Counted from the stretch's first letter, positions 10,301-22,700 are shown. The stretch is 64,000 nucleotides of DNA from Strongylocentrotus purpuratus (GCF_000002235.5 NW_022145599.1:26594028-26658027), one strand, 5' to 3'. A program made the numbers and translations. Notes: generated from the sequence alone by a model not told the origin.

Positions 10301-12492
10301 TTGAATCCAATGATCGGGGTAATAATATATCTGTAAAGCGCTAAGAGACATCATAGATTATAATATATTCATATTTGTCTTGCAATGTATCTTTGTATTT
10401 TATCAACATGTACATAATTGTTTTCCCTCTCTGTCCATCTGTCCCCTCTCTCCCTCTCTCTCTCTCTCTTTCTCTTTCTCTCTTTCTTTCTCTCTCTCTC
10501 CTGCTTTCCCATCTCTCTTTCTTTTTAACTCAAATTTTTAAATTGAAATATTGTATAAGATTAATGGTAGATAGTATATACACGCTCTTCATAATTATGT
10601 AGATTGTAGTGTGACATCTTGAAATGTATACTTGTTTTTTTTCCAGCAATTTACTCATGTGCAATTCAGTTACTTTTTACTGTGATATCACTTGAAATGT
10701 ATAATTGTATTCACCATCAATGTTTTATTCATGCACAATTCAGTTACTTGTAACTGCGATACATGGAAATGAATCAATAAATACTATTTATCTATCTATC
10801 TATCTAGATGTATTAAGCGCTGTATAAAAGCGGAGTTATTATTATTATTATTATTATAGGAAATAAAGCAAAGAAGAAAAATTCCACAAAAAAATTTCAT
10901 TCAAATAAAGTTAAATTAATGTCCTCATGTGTCTTGTATACATAATTATGCACAGCACAAACAAATAAAGAAAACAAAATACAAACATTGTCTTTTAGTG
11001 CAGATTACTCCTACATCACACAAGTTATTTCTGTGAACTTTCAAATTTGTTTCTTGTGCATTTTAGGATACAATCATGCTCTTTTCAAACTTTCAATTTA
11101 TTTTGAAAAAAGAAAAAAAGCATTTCTTTTTACTTAGTATCATATGATAAAAGACTTCTGACTTACAACAAATGAACAAAACAAAATGTGAAATCTTTCT
11201 TTGTGTGTGTTAAAAAAAGTCATCTAGATCCCCACAAGAAGTTCTAGATGCACTCGGATCACTAATGATTTACTCTAACTCCTGACATTGGTGGAAAAAA
11301 GTAGTAGGAGCCTGACTGTGTAAAAAAACCAATGAATCTTTCTTACTCTAGCATTGATAAGGCTACTGGTTGTGGTACTGTGTAAGCATAAGGATGTGCC
11401 ATCATAGCTACATCCATCCCCTGGAAGGCCCCAGCTTTGATCAGGTCTACCTTGCCTCCTGCCCCTTCCTCTGCCGGCGTACCAAGCACTGTCACCTGAT
11501 GGTACAAGTTGCGTTAGAAGTTATATCAAAGATGAAGTTGAATTCATTTTGGGCAAATACATTATGAAAGAAATTGTTGCTCAAGAAGAAATTGTGAAAG
11601 GTTCATTTTGTAGTAAATAAGAACTGTTATATACTGCGAGGTTTTGGGATCATAAAATGATAATAAATTTACACAATCTAATTGCTGAAAGTACCATCGA
11701 ATGCAAACAGGAATATGTATATTGGATATACACACATATGTGGTATTAATTAAAGTTTGGTTCAAGAGTAATGTTCAGCTGGGATCTATAATTCATTTGT
11801 TCAGGCGAACCTTAATTGTTAGCGTCTGCAAGCCCGGGAATAAGCTTACCCTTCCTATGGGAGTGCCATCGAGCTCCATTGCAGCTTTGATCCCTAGACC
11901 TGCGGCTGCTCCACACTCGGCAATCAGGTTGTGTCCACAGGCGTGGCCAATTTCAGGAAGAGCATCGTATTCAGAGATCACACAAACATGGACTCCACCA
12001 TCAGTTCCATATGTAGCCTTGAATGCTGTCTCTAAATGATAATTTCTTGTCACCTTGAAAAATGGGATGAGAAATTGATTCATGGTTACTAGACATTCAT
12101 ATTTATTTCTCCATTCAAAGGTTAATTGTCAATACTTGCTATTTCTCCCCCCACATTCCAAAATGTCCTACTCTTCCTCCCCCTTCCAGGGCTGTTCTTA
12201 TCACTCATCTCCACTCTCTCCTTCTTCTCTTTCTTCCCCTTCTTATCTTCCTTTTTCTCCTCCTTCTTTCACTTCTTCCTCTCGTGTTCTGATCATATAT
12301 TGCATGTGAATGAAATAAATCTACCTCAAAACCCTCCTTTTCCAGATAATCTGTGAGAATCTTGTGAGCATGATGTTCCTCATAACCCAGTTCAGGATGG
12401 GACCAAATATCTTGGCTGATGTTATTGAGATCCGAGGCTGATTCATCTATCTTAGCCTGGGCTACTTGCTTTCTCTTGTTCCACTCGGTCAT
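7386..12492 (-). CDS. PM20D2: PM20D2-like M20-family metallodipeptidase, gene A
   Basis: Seven coding exons, in transcript order: 12325-12492, 11850-12053, 11347-11495, 9890-10032, 9182-9336, 8308-8542, 7386-7525. The lengths 168, 204, 149, 143, 155, 235 and 140 sum to 1194 nt, a 397-aa protein. All introns are GT-AG. Visible motifs: [16 protein letters not shown] (HACGHN at residues 93-98, the Cys/His metal pair), [11 protein letters not shown] (Glu133/134), AHP (His158), [13 protein letters not shown] (His185, mid-protein) and [16 protein letters not shown] (residues 317-332). The family is a cytosolic metal-dependent dipeptidase, and mammalian PM20D2 cleaves beta-alanyl-lysine-type dipeptides; the substrate here is unproven. 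Exons 1-4 closely match gene B. Exons 5-7 differ clearly from B and C, with exon 6 nine bases longer and exon 7 six bases shorter. A 5' UTR likely continues to 12528, where the acceptor 'ttttag' lies. Confidence 0.88.
8060..8130 (-). repeat. Dispersed-repeat piece with CTGACGA...CGAAACG motif
   Basis: In intron 6 of gene A the minus strand reads CCTGACGAAG, a short GC-rich hairpin-capable stretch, then CGAAACGTTG. This arrangement recurs in terminal repeats of some Penelope-like retroelements. No reverse transcriptase is present nearby. The element boundaries are not visible. Confidence 0.35.
9400..9473 (-). pseudogene. Partial duplicate of PM20D2 exon 5 inside intron 5 of gene A
   Basis: This stretch lies between exon 5 (9182-9336) and exon 4 of gene A. 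It repeats the 5' half of exon 5: the minus strand encodes [19 protein letters not shown] followed by YYLRAPN, against [19 protein letters not shown] plus YYLRAPN in the true exon. The frame then reaches a stop within a few codons. The 3' half of the exon is missing. It looks like a relic of a small local duplication; use as an alternative exon cannot be excluded. Confidence 0.7.
9535..9715 (-). repeat. SINE body fragment, reverse orientation
   Basis: On the minus strand this reads as a SINE body ('taaggcagtaatcctcattgc', 'ggtccctcggagaagaccta', 'aagccgtcgaccgtctggtt') ending in an ATC trinucleotide tail. The same body follows the tRNA-like head at 29593-29760. The tRNA-like head is missing here. 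It is located in the intron between exons 4 and 5 of gene A. Confidence 0.7.
10121..10283. mobile_element. Short MITE with TGGCCCGAATTCACAAA ends
   Basis: The ends are near-perfect inverted repeats: TGGCCCGAATTCACAAAG on the left and the complement of the same sequence, ending GTGAATTCGGGCCA, on the right. A second inverted layer of AGGTTTGTCGACAAACC-type sequence lies inside. The element sits in intron 3 of gene A. The much shorter intron 3 of gene B does not contain it. Confidence 0.75.
10439..10505. repeat. CT-rich microsatellite
   Basis: An imperfect (CT)n/(CTTT)n tract in intron 3 of gene A. A (TCTA)n run follows at about 10788-10807 and a (TTA)n SINE-type tail at 10840-10857, after 'taagcgctgtataaaag'. 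Confidence 0.9.
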
Positions 12493-12579
12493 AGTAATAG
12501 TCTACAGGTAGACTAGCTCAACAGACCCCTAAAAGGAGGAAAAGAAAACAACAGAGATAAGAAATTTCTAGACATTATG

Positions 12580-12985
12580 AGAGAGGTGTTGTGGTCGAGT
12601 GGATGTGTCACCGGACTGTGGATCACGAGGCCTGCGGTTTGAGTCCCGCGGGCTGCACCAATGTCCTTTGGCAAGACACTAATCTACATTTACCACACTC
12701 AACCCAGGTGAGGTAAATGGGTACCTGGTAGGATTATTCCTTGAAATGCACTGTGCGCTGATAACGGCTGCTGCGGAGCTAAAGCTAGGGTAATAATTTC
12801 TAAGGCGCATTAATTATCACCCGTGCTTTAGCCTAGCTGCCATTACAGTGCTCCAGCATTTCAAGGAATTAATTAATTCTGCCAGGTACCTATTTACCTC
12901 ACCTGGGTCGAGTGCAGCACATGTAAATTAATGCCTTGCCAAAGGATATTAGCGCCATTTCGGGGGTCGAACCATGACCTTTGAA
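12580..12985. repeat. Two tRNA-derived SINEs fused as an inverted pair
   Basis: The left half (about 12580-12800, plus strand) has a degenerate tRNA-like head with box B-like 'ggtttgagtcc', then the body 'caatgtcctttggcaagaca' and 'ggtaaatgggtacctgg'. The right half (about 12805-12985) carries the same body on the minus strand, ending at 'cgaaccatgacc'. Together they form a long, imperfect palindrome in the 5' UTR intron of gene A. The equivalent position upstream of gene B (about 24470) lacks both. Confidence 0.75.
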
Positions 12986-13512
12986 TTTCAAGTAAAGTGC
13001 TTAAATCACTCAGAGGTTATTTTGAAATTATATGAAAAGTAGATGTATTTTTAAAATATCAAACTGTCAAGTCTAAATAAAGAAAAATTGCGGGTTACAT
13101 TTTCACTGGATTCCGGCCAAAATCGCTAGTATCCCCAACCCCCCTTGTATGGGGTACCGCGTACACTGTGTGTATGGGGTCTGGCTGGGGAAGGTTAGAA
13201 AATGTCAGTTTTATTAAAGAATTCCCCATACCAGTTATTTCTGTCTAGGCCTATATGAATGATTGGTGATCTAGCTTAGCTATGCCCCGCATCTATTGCT
13301 GGTGTGCGCGTGGGTAATTTGTCCAACATAGCCCCTTGGTCCAACCATCAGACCATGCATGCACACCATTGCACCGATGACATTTGCCACAACTGCAAAC
13401 ACTGGAATCAACAAATCCATGTAAAAAAACGATGAGCATCATGAATTGATATTTACAATCGCACTCATTCTTTAGCCTGCAAGGAAATCAAGAGCGTTTT
13501 CAGTGAACTTAC

Positions 13513-13830
13513 CAAAGAAACAAGTGGAAATGTTTACTGCGATAACGTTGTTGATGTAATCAGACTCGAACTACTGAACAGCAAGCTGTTCGCTTGAACT
13601 TAACACTAGCGATTGCAGCATAGCTAGCTAGCTAGCTATAGCACGCAGCTCCCGAAGTTCAGGGGTGATCGAGTCTTCGGGTTCCGCACTGCTGCCTTGA
13701 ACAGAGCTATAGCGCGACGAGGAGAACATGATTGTACAGTGCGCGTTTTTTAAGATCTTTAAAGAGGGGCGTGTCTGATGATGGGCGTGGCCATAAGTGG
13801 GCGCGGTACGTTTTTGTTTTTTTTTTGTTC
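13513..13830 (-). promoter_or_regulatory. Probable promoter and non-coding first exon of gene A
   Basis: The minus strand ends in a donor, TTTCTTTG|gtaagt, at 13512/13513. Together with the acceptor at 12529-12530 this would splice a non-coding first exon onto the coding exon. The preceding 'cattgttaaaca'-like to 'caagtttctttg' region aligns with the matching patch of gene B. The region holds repeated GGGCGTG/GGGGCGTG and GTGGGCGCGG boxes (13766-13804), similar to Sp/KLF sites, and an 'agctagctagct' run (13620-13638). The transcription start is not determinable. Confidence 0.55.
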
Positions 13831-13839
13831 GGGGAGGGA

Positions 13840-15610
13840 GGGGGGGGGGGGGGGTGAAGCGTGTAACTGGTACTCATTTGAATATAGAAAGGTATGTACA
13901 TATTTTGTTGTTGTGGGAGGGTGAGGTTTGTAGAACTAAATGTTATTTAATCGACTTTATAAAGGATATTTTGAAATTAAGTTAGAACTTAGAGGCCCTA
14001 ATTTACTGTCTTTGGGGTAATGGAATTGGATATGGGAGCAGAACTCCAGTATCGTGTATAAGCAGAAGATTTCATATATGTTGTTATTAGATCCGCAATT
14101 AGACCATCAGAAGGATTCATTGGCTAAATTTATATTAATTCTTTTCTGAATATCAAAACAGGAACATGACAGTTTCTAGCTATTTAAATACTGTTTTATA
14201 CGGAGATGCATGGGAAGAAAAAAAAAAACATTATTCAAAAAAGGAAAGAAGGATAGAAGAGATTTTATTTTTGATAATTTATTTTATTTCAGTAACAGAT
14301 CTTGATCACAATCACACCAATTATATGGACCTATACAAATGCATGACAGGTCATAGCACTGTAGATCATAATATAGATATAAGATAGTCTTTCATTAGAG
14401 GTAATCATTACCTCATTGGTAATAGTTGGTAATTCGATCTTTATACAGTGATTGTACCGCTTCTATTAGAAAAATGTTAAATGTATAAAAAAAGGAAATA
14501 CATATACGATGAAGTAAAAAACTTCTTGAAAAGATTATGTTATAAAAAAAAATGAAATATCATGTAAGGCTTGTAGAATAAACAAACTGACACAAAATGA
14601 TGACCATTTCATGATATGTTTACACTTGTAAATGTAAACTGTTCATACTGATGTTCTACGTTGATTACAATAGAAAAAATATACATACTCATTTATTTTG
14701 AGTTGTCACACAGTATCCATATTGCAAATGCACAGTCGCCTATAATATATGGCTTAACATGGCAGGTATACATCATAACAAAAATATTTTTAAAATATTT
14801 TTAAATTTGTATTTAATTTGAAAATTCCATTCACCTATTTCTTGTAAATGATCAAGGATGATTCTTGAATGATCAGTTATTTCATGGGAATACCAATTAA
14901 TTTGTATATATGCTTGTGTATTTATCTATTTTGTTTTTGATGCTGTTATTTGTTTTATTCTTACCAAACGAAGCCTCATGGAAGACCACCAAATTGGTGA
15001 TATGTGCCACCCTGTAAAATATCATAAATAAATAAATTAATAAATAGGGTTCGTTTATAACAAGTTACAATAATGATAGCTACTGAAATCGTAGCATTTG
15101 ATTAGCTGAGAGCAATTTTGTTATAGAATTGTGACACTTGTCAAAACAATGATGGGGTCCTGATTTTCAAAAAGTCATACATCAGGACCGTGGTTTCCTT
15201 AGTTCTTCAAATCAGATTTTAGCATACCACTGGTCAGTTAGAATTTCAAATAATGACAACAAGACATTTAGCTGCACTCTCAGATGATACTAAGTATCAA
15301 TTCCAACTTTCATTATCCAGGTAGCAAGAGTCCCTTCAAATTTAAAACACCCTTCCTCTCCCAAATGCTGTCCCAAATAATTTATAACTGTCATCATTTG
15401 CAGATGATCTGTGAAAATGTGCAAATGTGGCCACAAAATCAATAAGAAACAGCCTAAATATATTACATCTGGCAAGACCCTGTGTGGCAGAGGTTAAAAA
15501 AAACAGGCACATGTTTCCTAGTGATCCATTCACTATGTATTATCACATCTTTGCTCGACATACACAAACTAAATTCTTTTTGGAAAGACATACATATTTT
15601 CTATCCAATG
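13840..15610. other. Intergenic A-B spacer, first copy of the duplicated block
   Basis: No gene is seen. A G-run lies at 13838-13853. Much of the stretch aligns with 25380-28500 upstream of gene B. For example, 'caagagtcccttcaaattta' occurs at 15326 and 27289, and 'atgacaggtcatag' at 14343 and 26505. This places it inside the tandemly duplicated block. Confidence 0.65.
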
Positions 15611-15880
15611 AAAATACATGTAGATACAGTTTTTTTGCTGCTGCTGCAGAAGTGTACTTCTCTTTTTTTCCTTGTTTATATTAATGTTCGATGTTGATTT
15701 TGTTTGTATAATTATTGTTGATCTTTTTATGTATTGGTGGCCCCTTTTTATAAGCTCTGCTTTCTCCGGGGTCACCAAACCATCACTGTGTTATTCTAAA
15801 TTCTTGATGTAACTTATTTTGATTGTATATATATATATTTTGATGGTTGAACAATAAATGAATGGAATTGAATTGAATTG
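15611..15880 (+). mobile_element. 5'-truncated LINE 3' tail
   Basis: The segment is absent at the matching position upstream of gene B (near 28500), and AATG occurs on both sides (15607-15610 and 15881-15884), fitting a short target duplication. It ends in (GAATT)n. It also carries a stem, GGTGGCCCC with GGGGTCACC (15737-15777), of the type seen in CR1/L2 3' UTRs. No ORF remnant is present. Confidence 0.75.
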
Positions 15881-16901
15881 AATGCAATCCAGTTTTGAAG
15901 TGTATACCAATCATCTGAAAAAAAGATTTGTATATATCCATAATACCTAGAATGTATAAAATCAACTTAAAAAACTTTACCTGGCTTCCAATAGATAAAT
16001 GGTTAAGAAACATGAAGAAAATAATTGATAACATAAAACCCCATGTTTAAGGCTGGCACACAACCCAAGTCGGACTTGCATGGTTCCATGGGTTCCAAGG
16101 GCGTATGTTAGCAACATTTCACTGTTCCCTTAGGATGTAATTGCACAATCTATTTGTAGCTCATAGTTTGGCTTCAGCTAGCAACATGGAACCCACTTCA
16201 TGTTTTGGTGATTGGTACATTTTTTTAAAAGACGTGACCTTTCTATGCAATATATTCCAGTTTTAAGTGAGCATATAAAAGCACTGTTCTGATAATCCAG
16301 ACATTACTAGGGGTTTGACATCAAACTGAACTTTCATTAGACATTAAAATCACTGATGGGTGTCTAGGGTATATGGAAATACTGAGAGTAATGAATTTAT
16401 ATTAATATCTAACATTGAAGGAGAGAAACAAAGAGACAGAGACAAGAGAAAGGGAAAGGGAGAGACAAGACAGAAAAGAGAGAAAGTGAAATTAAGGGTT
16501 GATTGATTAAGATGTTTACAATGTAGTGTGACTTTCTTTAGTGAGTGGTGACCACTTGCATACAAAGACCACTCTTATAACCTAGATATATGCATTTACC
16601 CAGTATATATATAATATAACTTTTATAAAGTTGCTTTTTCCTGAATGGTGTTTCTCATATCGTGTGTAGAATAAAGACCACCTGCTGACAGGAGTTTATA
16701 CACATGATTCCCAGTAATTTGAATGTTTCCATAAAACTTATCATCAATATCAAGTTACAATAATTGATCTATAAGCCCCTGACATCAGGGCATTTCATTG
16801 GCTGAGAGCAAATTTTGTTATACAATTTTGGCATCAGTGGCCGATAACAATTTATGAGGCAGGGCCCTGGAGGACACGATCTATGGACAGTTTGCACCTA
16901 G
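15881..16901. other. Spacer downstream of gene B, no gene seen
   Basis: This aligns with 28500-30003 downstream of gene C, including the 'agtgtgactttctttagt' stretch (16525 and 29789). That second copy is interrupted by a SINE at 29593. A GA-rich patch spans 16420-16490. Confidence 0.6.
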
Positions 16902-17089
16902 CTACGCTTTTGCTCCTCCCATCTGAAGAGCAAAGTCCTTTTTGATGTTTGCTAAGACCTCCTCATTTCCTGGTTTCATGACTTCCAGAGCTGTCAGAGC
17001 CAAGGATTTAGCCTGGACCAGAGTAGGGGGCTGGGCTGCAGCAGCACCTGAAAACAATGTAGGATATTCATGAAGTTAACAGCTGATAG

Positions 17090-17127
<38 letters not shown>

Positions 17128-19731
17128 GAGGATAGATAGATATAGAGATAAAGAGTGGGGGAAGGGAGGGATCCAAATGAAGGGGGGAGGGGAGTGGGAA
17201 GAGAAGGCACATTCAAATGAGTCAAGAGAGTAAACTCAAAATATGAGAATATTAACACAATAAAGAGACAATGATACAGAAAGAGATTGACTAACGGAGG
17301 GACTACATGGTGAGAATTTGCAACTGTTTTAGTATCCCTTTGTAGGAGGTGGGGGGGGGGGGGCTAGGGGCGTGGCCCAATACCAACCTGCCGCTGCAGT
17401 GAATGGTCTGGAATGGTTGGCTGCCATGGTCCCTATGTCGTACATAGGATGTATGCTAGGGACCACGTACGACACGTTTCCCATGTCGGTGGAACCGGAA
17501 CCACTGTTGTCATCAAAGACTACGCCCATTTGGGAAGCCTCCCTCTTGTAGATTGATATCACGGTGGGATTGGTGACAACATTAGCAAAGCCTCCAAGAT
17601 CTTTGACTGTGCACTGGATAGAAAAGGACAGAATTGCATTTGGTCATTGCCAAAGTATTGTCATCTGCCCGGCAAAGGGCACAAACACTAATTTAGGTAA
17701 AGCTTTTCAGTTTTAATTTTGAAGTACTACAAAATTAAAACTGAAAAGTGCCCACCGGGGTTCATGAGTGCTTATAACCTCCGTCCCCAACGGGAGCCAA
17801 CTGCTAGTTTCATTTTAATCGTCCCTTCCTCTTGGGACGAGGGGCTAATTTTCGGGGAGGTATTTTGAGAGGGTTTTCTTTCGTTGGATGAGGGACAGTC
17901 TTCATTCTCTTTTCACTCCCGTGGTTTTGTTTCCCCCGACTCGGAACGAGGGGCTAATTTTCGGGAAGGTACCTTGTAAGGTTTATCTTTTGCGGGATGA
18001 GGGACATGCACTTTTTACTCCGCTCTCACTCCCGTGGATTTGTTTCCCCCAGAGATCTGCTCATGGGATTTTGGCTTCAATACCCCCGGGGTAGCACCAG
18101 CGTTTTGGGGGTTCGATTTGCCTGTTGATTTTGTCTTTTTCGTATTTGTTTGGGTTTTCTTCCCTTTCTCATTCGCCGGGGTGTACGTCACGGACCCATC
18201 CTTAGCGGTATTTGATTTTGACATCGTCTTTAAAAGTTGAAAAGCCGGTGAAGTGATTTGCGAGCGCGGGTGATTACATTTGTTAATGTACTATTAGCAG
18301 GCGCCGGCAAAGGAAAGAGGAAGTGTTATTTGCGCAAGGCCTTATATACTACTGACCGTCGGGGTTTCCTACATTGACTCCGACGGAGTATGACATCACA
18401 AAAAGACTTAAGCACAGACTCTTCTTTGTGTTTTTCTCTAAGGAGAAAACCTTTGCTGGTAAATAGCGGGTAAAGTAAGGGAATAGCATTAATGGTATAG
18501 GTAAGTATGGCGTAGTCTGCCGTAGATATTGTGATGTCATTTAGGATGAAATAAACTGTTCAGGCAGAGAGTCTCATTCAGTCTTCTCACCTCACAACCT
18601 GTTGCCACGGCAGCACCCTGGGCACACCCCACGACCTTCTTCTTGACCTGTGAAAGTGCTTCCTGTGTTGGAGCCCTTAGGTAGTAAAAGAGCTCCGCCT
18701 CCTCTGGTATGATATTAGGCTTGGCTCCACCATTTGTAAATATGCCTTGCAGATGGAAGAAACACACAAAATTTCAATTCAGATTTTGAGGAAATGTGAG
18801 ATACACTTTTTCTGAAGGTAACATCAAATTTTGCATTTGTGAAGTTTTGCAATCACAGAGAAACTGGCTTAAAGGCCCACTGTACTACTTGTAGCTACTA
18901 GCTCCCTCTATATAGAAAACATTGCCTAATCGTTGACCATTGGTCCCCCATGATCCTCTTTTACTTATGTTAATTGAGAGCTGAGTATGTCAGTGACTGT
19001 CCTGGGTGGTCTAATCCCTCCTAGCCAAACTAGTACAGATGGGCTTTAAAGTAAACCAATCACCAACAAAAAAAATGTCAGTAGGCCTTTATTAGGGGTT
19101 CCCTAGGCTATATCATAAAGAGATAATTGCAAGTTCAAATACTCTATCGATTAACATAGAAGCAACTTATGAGTAGACTGCTCAATAAATCTGTATTGTG
19201 GTGGTCAAAAAAAGGGATCGCACAGATCCCAGGGCGGACTCGGGCTTTTTGTGCGTATAGTTTTAGCTCATAGAATGCCAATTAAGTTTTTGTTTTAAAG
19301 GTTTATTTTATACATTCTTGCTGTACACAATAATATTTGAGGTGATTGGTACACTTTACATTACCTGAAACAATTTATCATGGTGGAGATGGTATCCATA
19401 TGACACAATGAGAAGTGAACTTACTTCTGAGAGAAGGATAAATCCCACTCCTGACATCTCATTCATGCACTTCATAATAATACCAGAGATTGGGGTCAGG
19501 GAAAGAGGGAAATAACCAGAGGTGGTGAGTAAATTAATCTTGGAAATGCCCCCCCCCCCCTCTCAAAAAATGAAATGGAAGCTCTTCTTACCAATCATGT
19601 GAAAGAATATGTTTTGACTAATACATGATGATACAAATTTTGCCGGGAAACCGCCTACTAATTGATATATTGATATATTTGGACTTTTTATATTATCATA
19701 TCGATCCGAACTGGGTAGATATCGCGTAGTC

Positions 19732-19762
<31 letters not shown>

Positions 19763-22700
19763 TTTCTGTGTACAGTGCTTGTAACTTTATTTACCAAGAC
19801 TGGGCCAAATTTCTTATCATTTTGATGATTTCAGAACCTTGCAGTACACACCAATACTTATATGCTAGATGATCAACCTTTTCTGATCGATTCCATGTTT
19901 CTTTCACAATGCAATCGCATGACTAGAACTGGTCTATACCTTTAAAAGAGCCATGATTTAAAATAATACATACATATTGCTTAAGCAAATTTCAGTTTTT
20001 ATGTAGCAGATCCAAAAAGAGCTCCAAAGATCAAAAAAGATTTTTTTTTTTAAACAGAGACTAGGGTTTCTCAAAATGAGCAATGTGCTCCTTACAGCAA
20101 GGGGTACTTGCATGGGTGTAAATTCAATGGGAATAGTTACATCATCTATCGAAAGTGATACAGTATAGAATTATTACCAAAAAAATAGAGGACCGAGAGG
20201 AATAGTATAAAACTTACCATGAACTCTCCATTCTGGTTTCAGCTGTTGTCTCATGACTGAGATACTATTATAACACATCACAGCTGCATCCAAGGCATTC
20301 ACTCCTTCCCAGGGAACTGCAGAGGCATGGGAAGCAAGACCAGTGAAGTGAATTTTCATTCTGGAAAAATTGAGATAACGCGATCAAGAGAACGGGACGT
20401 ACCGACGGCCGGACGTAAAAACGGACAACCCGAAAACATAATGCCTCCGGCTACTCTGTTGCGTTGGCAAAAAAAGCCAGAGGAACTTTCCATCAAATAA
20501 AGAAAACAAAAAACAAACATAGTTTTTACAATAGATTACTCCTAAGTATACATCACACAACTGATTACCGAAAACTTTCAAATTTGTGTCTTGTGCATTG
20601 CTCTGATCAAACTTTGATTGATTTAAAAAATATAAGAATAGGATTTATGTTCACTTAGTATGATGTGATAAAATACATCTGGATCCCTACAAAACGGTCA
20701 AAATGCACAGGGATCACTAATAATTTACTCTAGACCCCTGGCAGTGGTGGAAAACAAAATAGTATGGAGCCTGACTGTAGGAAATCCAACGGGTCTTTCT
20801 TACTCTAGCATTGATAAGGCTACTGGTTGTGGTACTGTGTAAGCATAAGGATGTGCCATCATAGCTACATCCATCCCCTGGAAGGCCCCAGCTTTGATCA
20901 GATCTATCTTGCCTCCTGCCCCTTCCTCTGCTGGTGTACCAAGCACTGTAACCTGATGGTACAAGTTGTGACAGAACTTATATCAAAGATAATGTTTGGG
21001 GAAATACATTATGAAAGACATTGATGCTCAAGAAAAAGTTGGGGAAGGTTCAAGTTCTGCTATATATACTGTGAGGTTTGGAAATCATCAAAATGATAAT
21101 AAATTAGCACAATCTTGCTGAAAGTACCATCCAATGCACACAGGAATATGAATATGGGACTATTTGTGGAATGAAAGTTTGGCCCCGGAGTGAAATTCCT
21201 AGGATCTACAATTCGTCGGCCGGCTGGCAGAAGAGCGTTAGCGCACGAGCGACTCGAAAACTACTTTTCAAATTATTTACATTTAAAGATATATGTTTCA
21301 AATTTAAACTGCTTTCCATCCCGAAAATTGTTTTAAAACTTAAAAAACTAATAGAAATGTTAGAGTAGAACACGGCCACAATTTTTACCCGAAAATAAAT
21401 CAGTTTCATTAAAGTTTGGGGCGATTTATGATCATTTTTGACCTGAAATTCAAGCTAATGCCCTTCTGCCAGCCATGAGGCGACAAATTATGTACAGGAT
21501 CCTTGTTTATAGTGTCAAGCCCGGGTATAAGCTTACCCTTCCTATGGGAGTGCCATCGAGCTCCATTGCAGCTTTGATCCCTAGACCTGCGGCTGCTCCA
21601 CACTCGGCAATCAGGTTGTGCCCACAGGCATGGCCAATTTCAGGAAGAGCATCGTATTCACATATCACACAAACATGGACGCCACCATCAGTTCCATATG
21701 TAGCTTTGAATGCTGTATCTAAGTGATAATTTCTTGTCACCTTGAAATGGGATGAGAAATTGATTCATGGTTAGGCATTCACATTTTTTTCTCCATTCAA
21801 AGGTTATCAATATATCCCCCCCCCCCCATGTTCCAAAATTTCTACTCTTCCTCCCCCTTCCATGGGTCGTATTCTGAACTCCAGTGTTATCTCTAATATT
21901 GTTGTATTTTTTGAGATAAGATCTTTTATCTTATCGTATCTTGCATGGTGTTTACAACAATATTTACAACAGGTAGGGGGTTGTTGTATCTTTTGTGGTG
22001 ATATAATGGCGGCAATATTTCTTGCCCAGAACCAACTTCGTGCCAATATACGAGTTAGAAGAAGATTGTGTGTTGACCGGAAACATCACAGATGAGAACT
22101 TTCTAAGAAATTACATGCTAGGATATGACGATTTTAATGCTCTCATCTTAACCAATATAGTGAAAGCGTGACTTGTCTTCATGATGACGCACGTAATAAG
22201 CGCTCAAATAACTAATTACGCCCAAGATTAGTATCTGTAGGCGCGTCTTCAGATATGGCATAAAGTATTCCTATTGGTTGACCTACTTATCATGCTTATA
22301 TAAAACAGATTTTGATTGGTACAAATGGGCGTGTCAACAGTGGTAAAAAAAAAGATAGAGGCGGTCCTTCAAGAGATAACACAGGGATAAAATGACTTTC
22401 AGAATACCACCTAACAACAATATTAGCGCTGTGTTAACTCAGGGAGATACAACAAAAGTTAACACAAAACTTACAACAATGTTCAGAATACCGCCCCAGA
22501 GCTGCTCTTCTTGCTCATCTCTACTCCCTTTTTTTTCTCTCCCTTTCCCCTTTTTCTCTTCCTTTGTCTCCTCCTTCCCTTACAAAAAAGTTGTATAGAA
22601 TTCTATAGAACGCTTTATAGAGTTCTATAGAACTCTATAGAACTCTATAACATTCCAGATTCTCTATAGAACTTTTAAGAATTCTCTATAGAAAGCGGTT

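Noticed and set aside
12082..12356. Plus-strand Ser/Pro-rich frames
   Set aside because: They are a CT-rich stretch of intron 1 of gene A, antisense to the gene.
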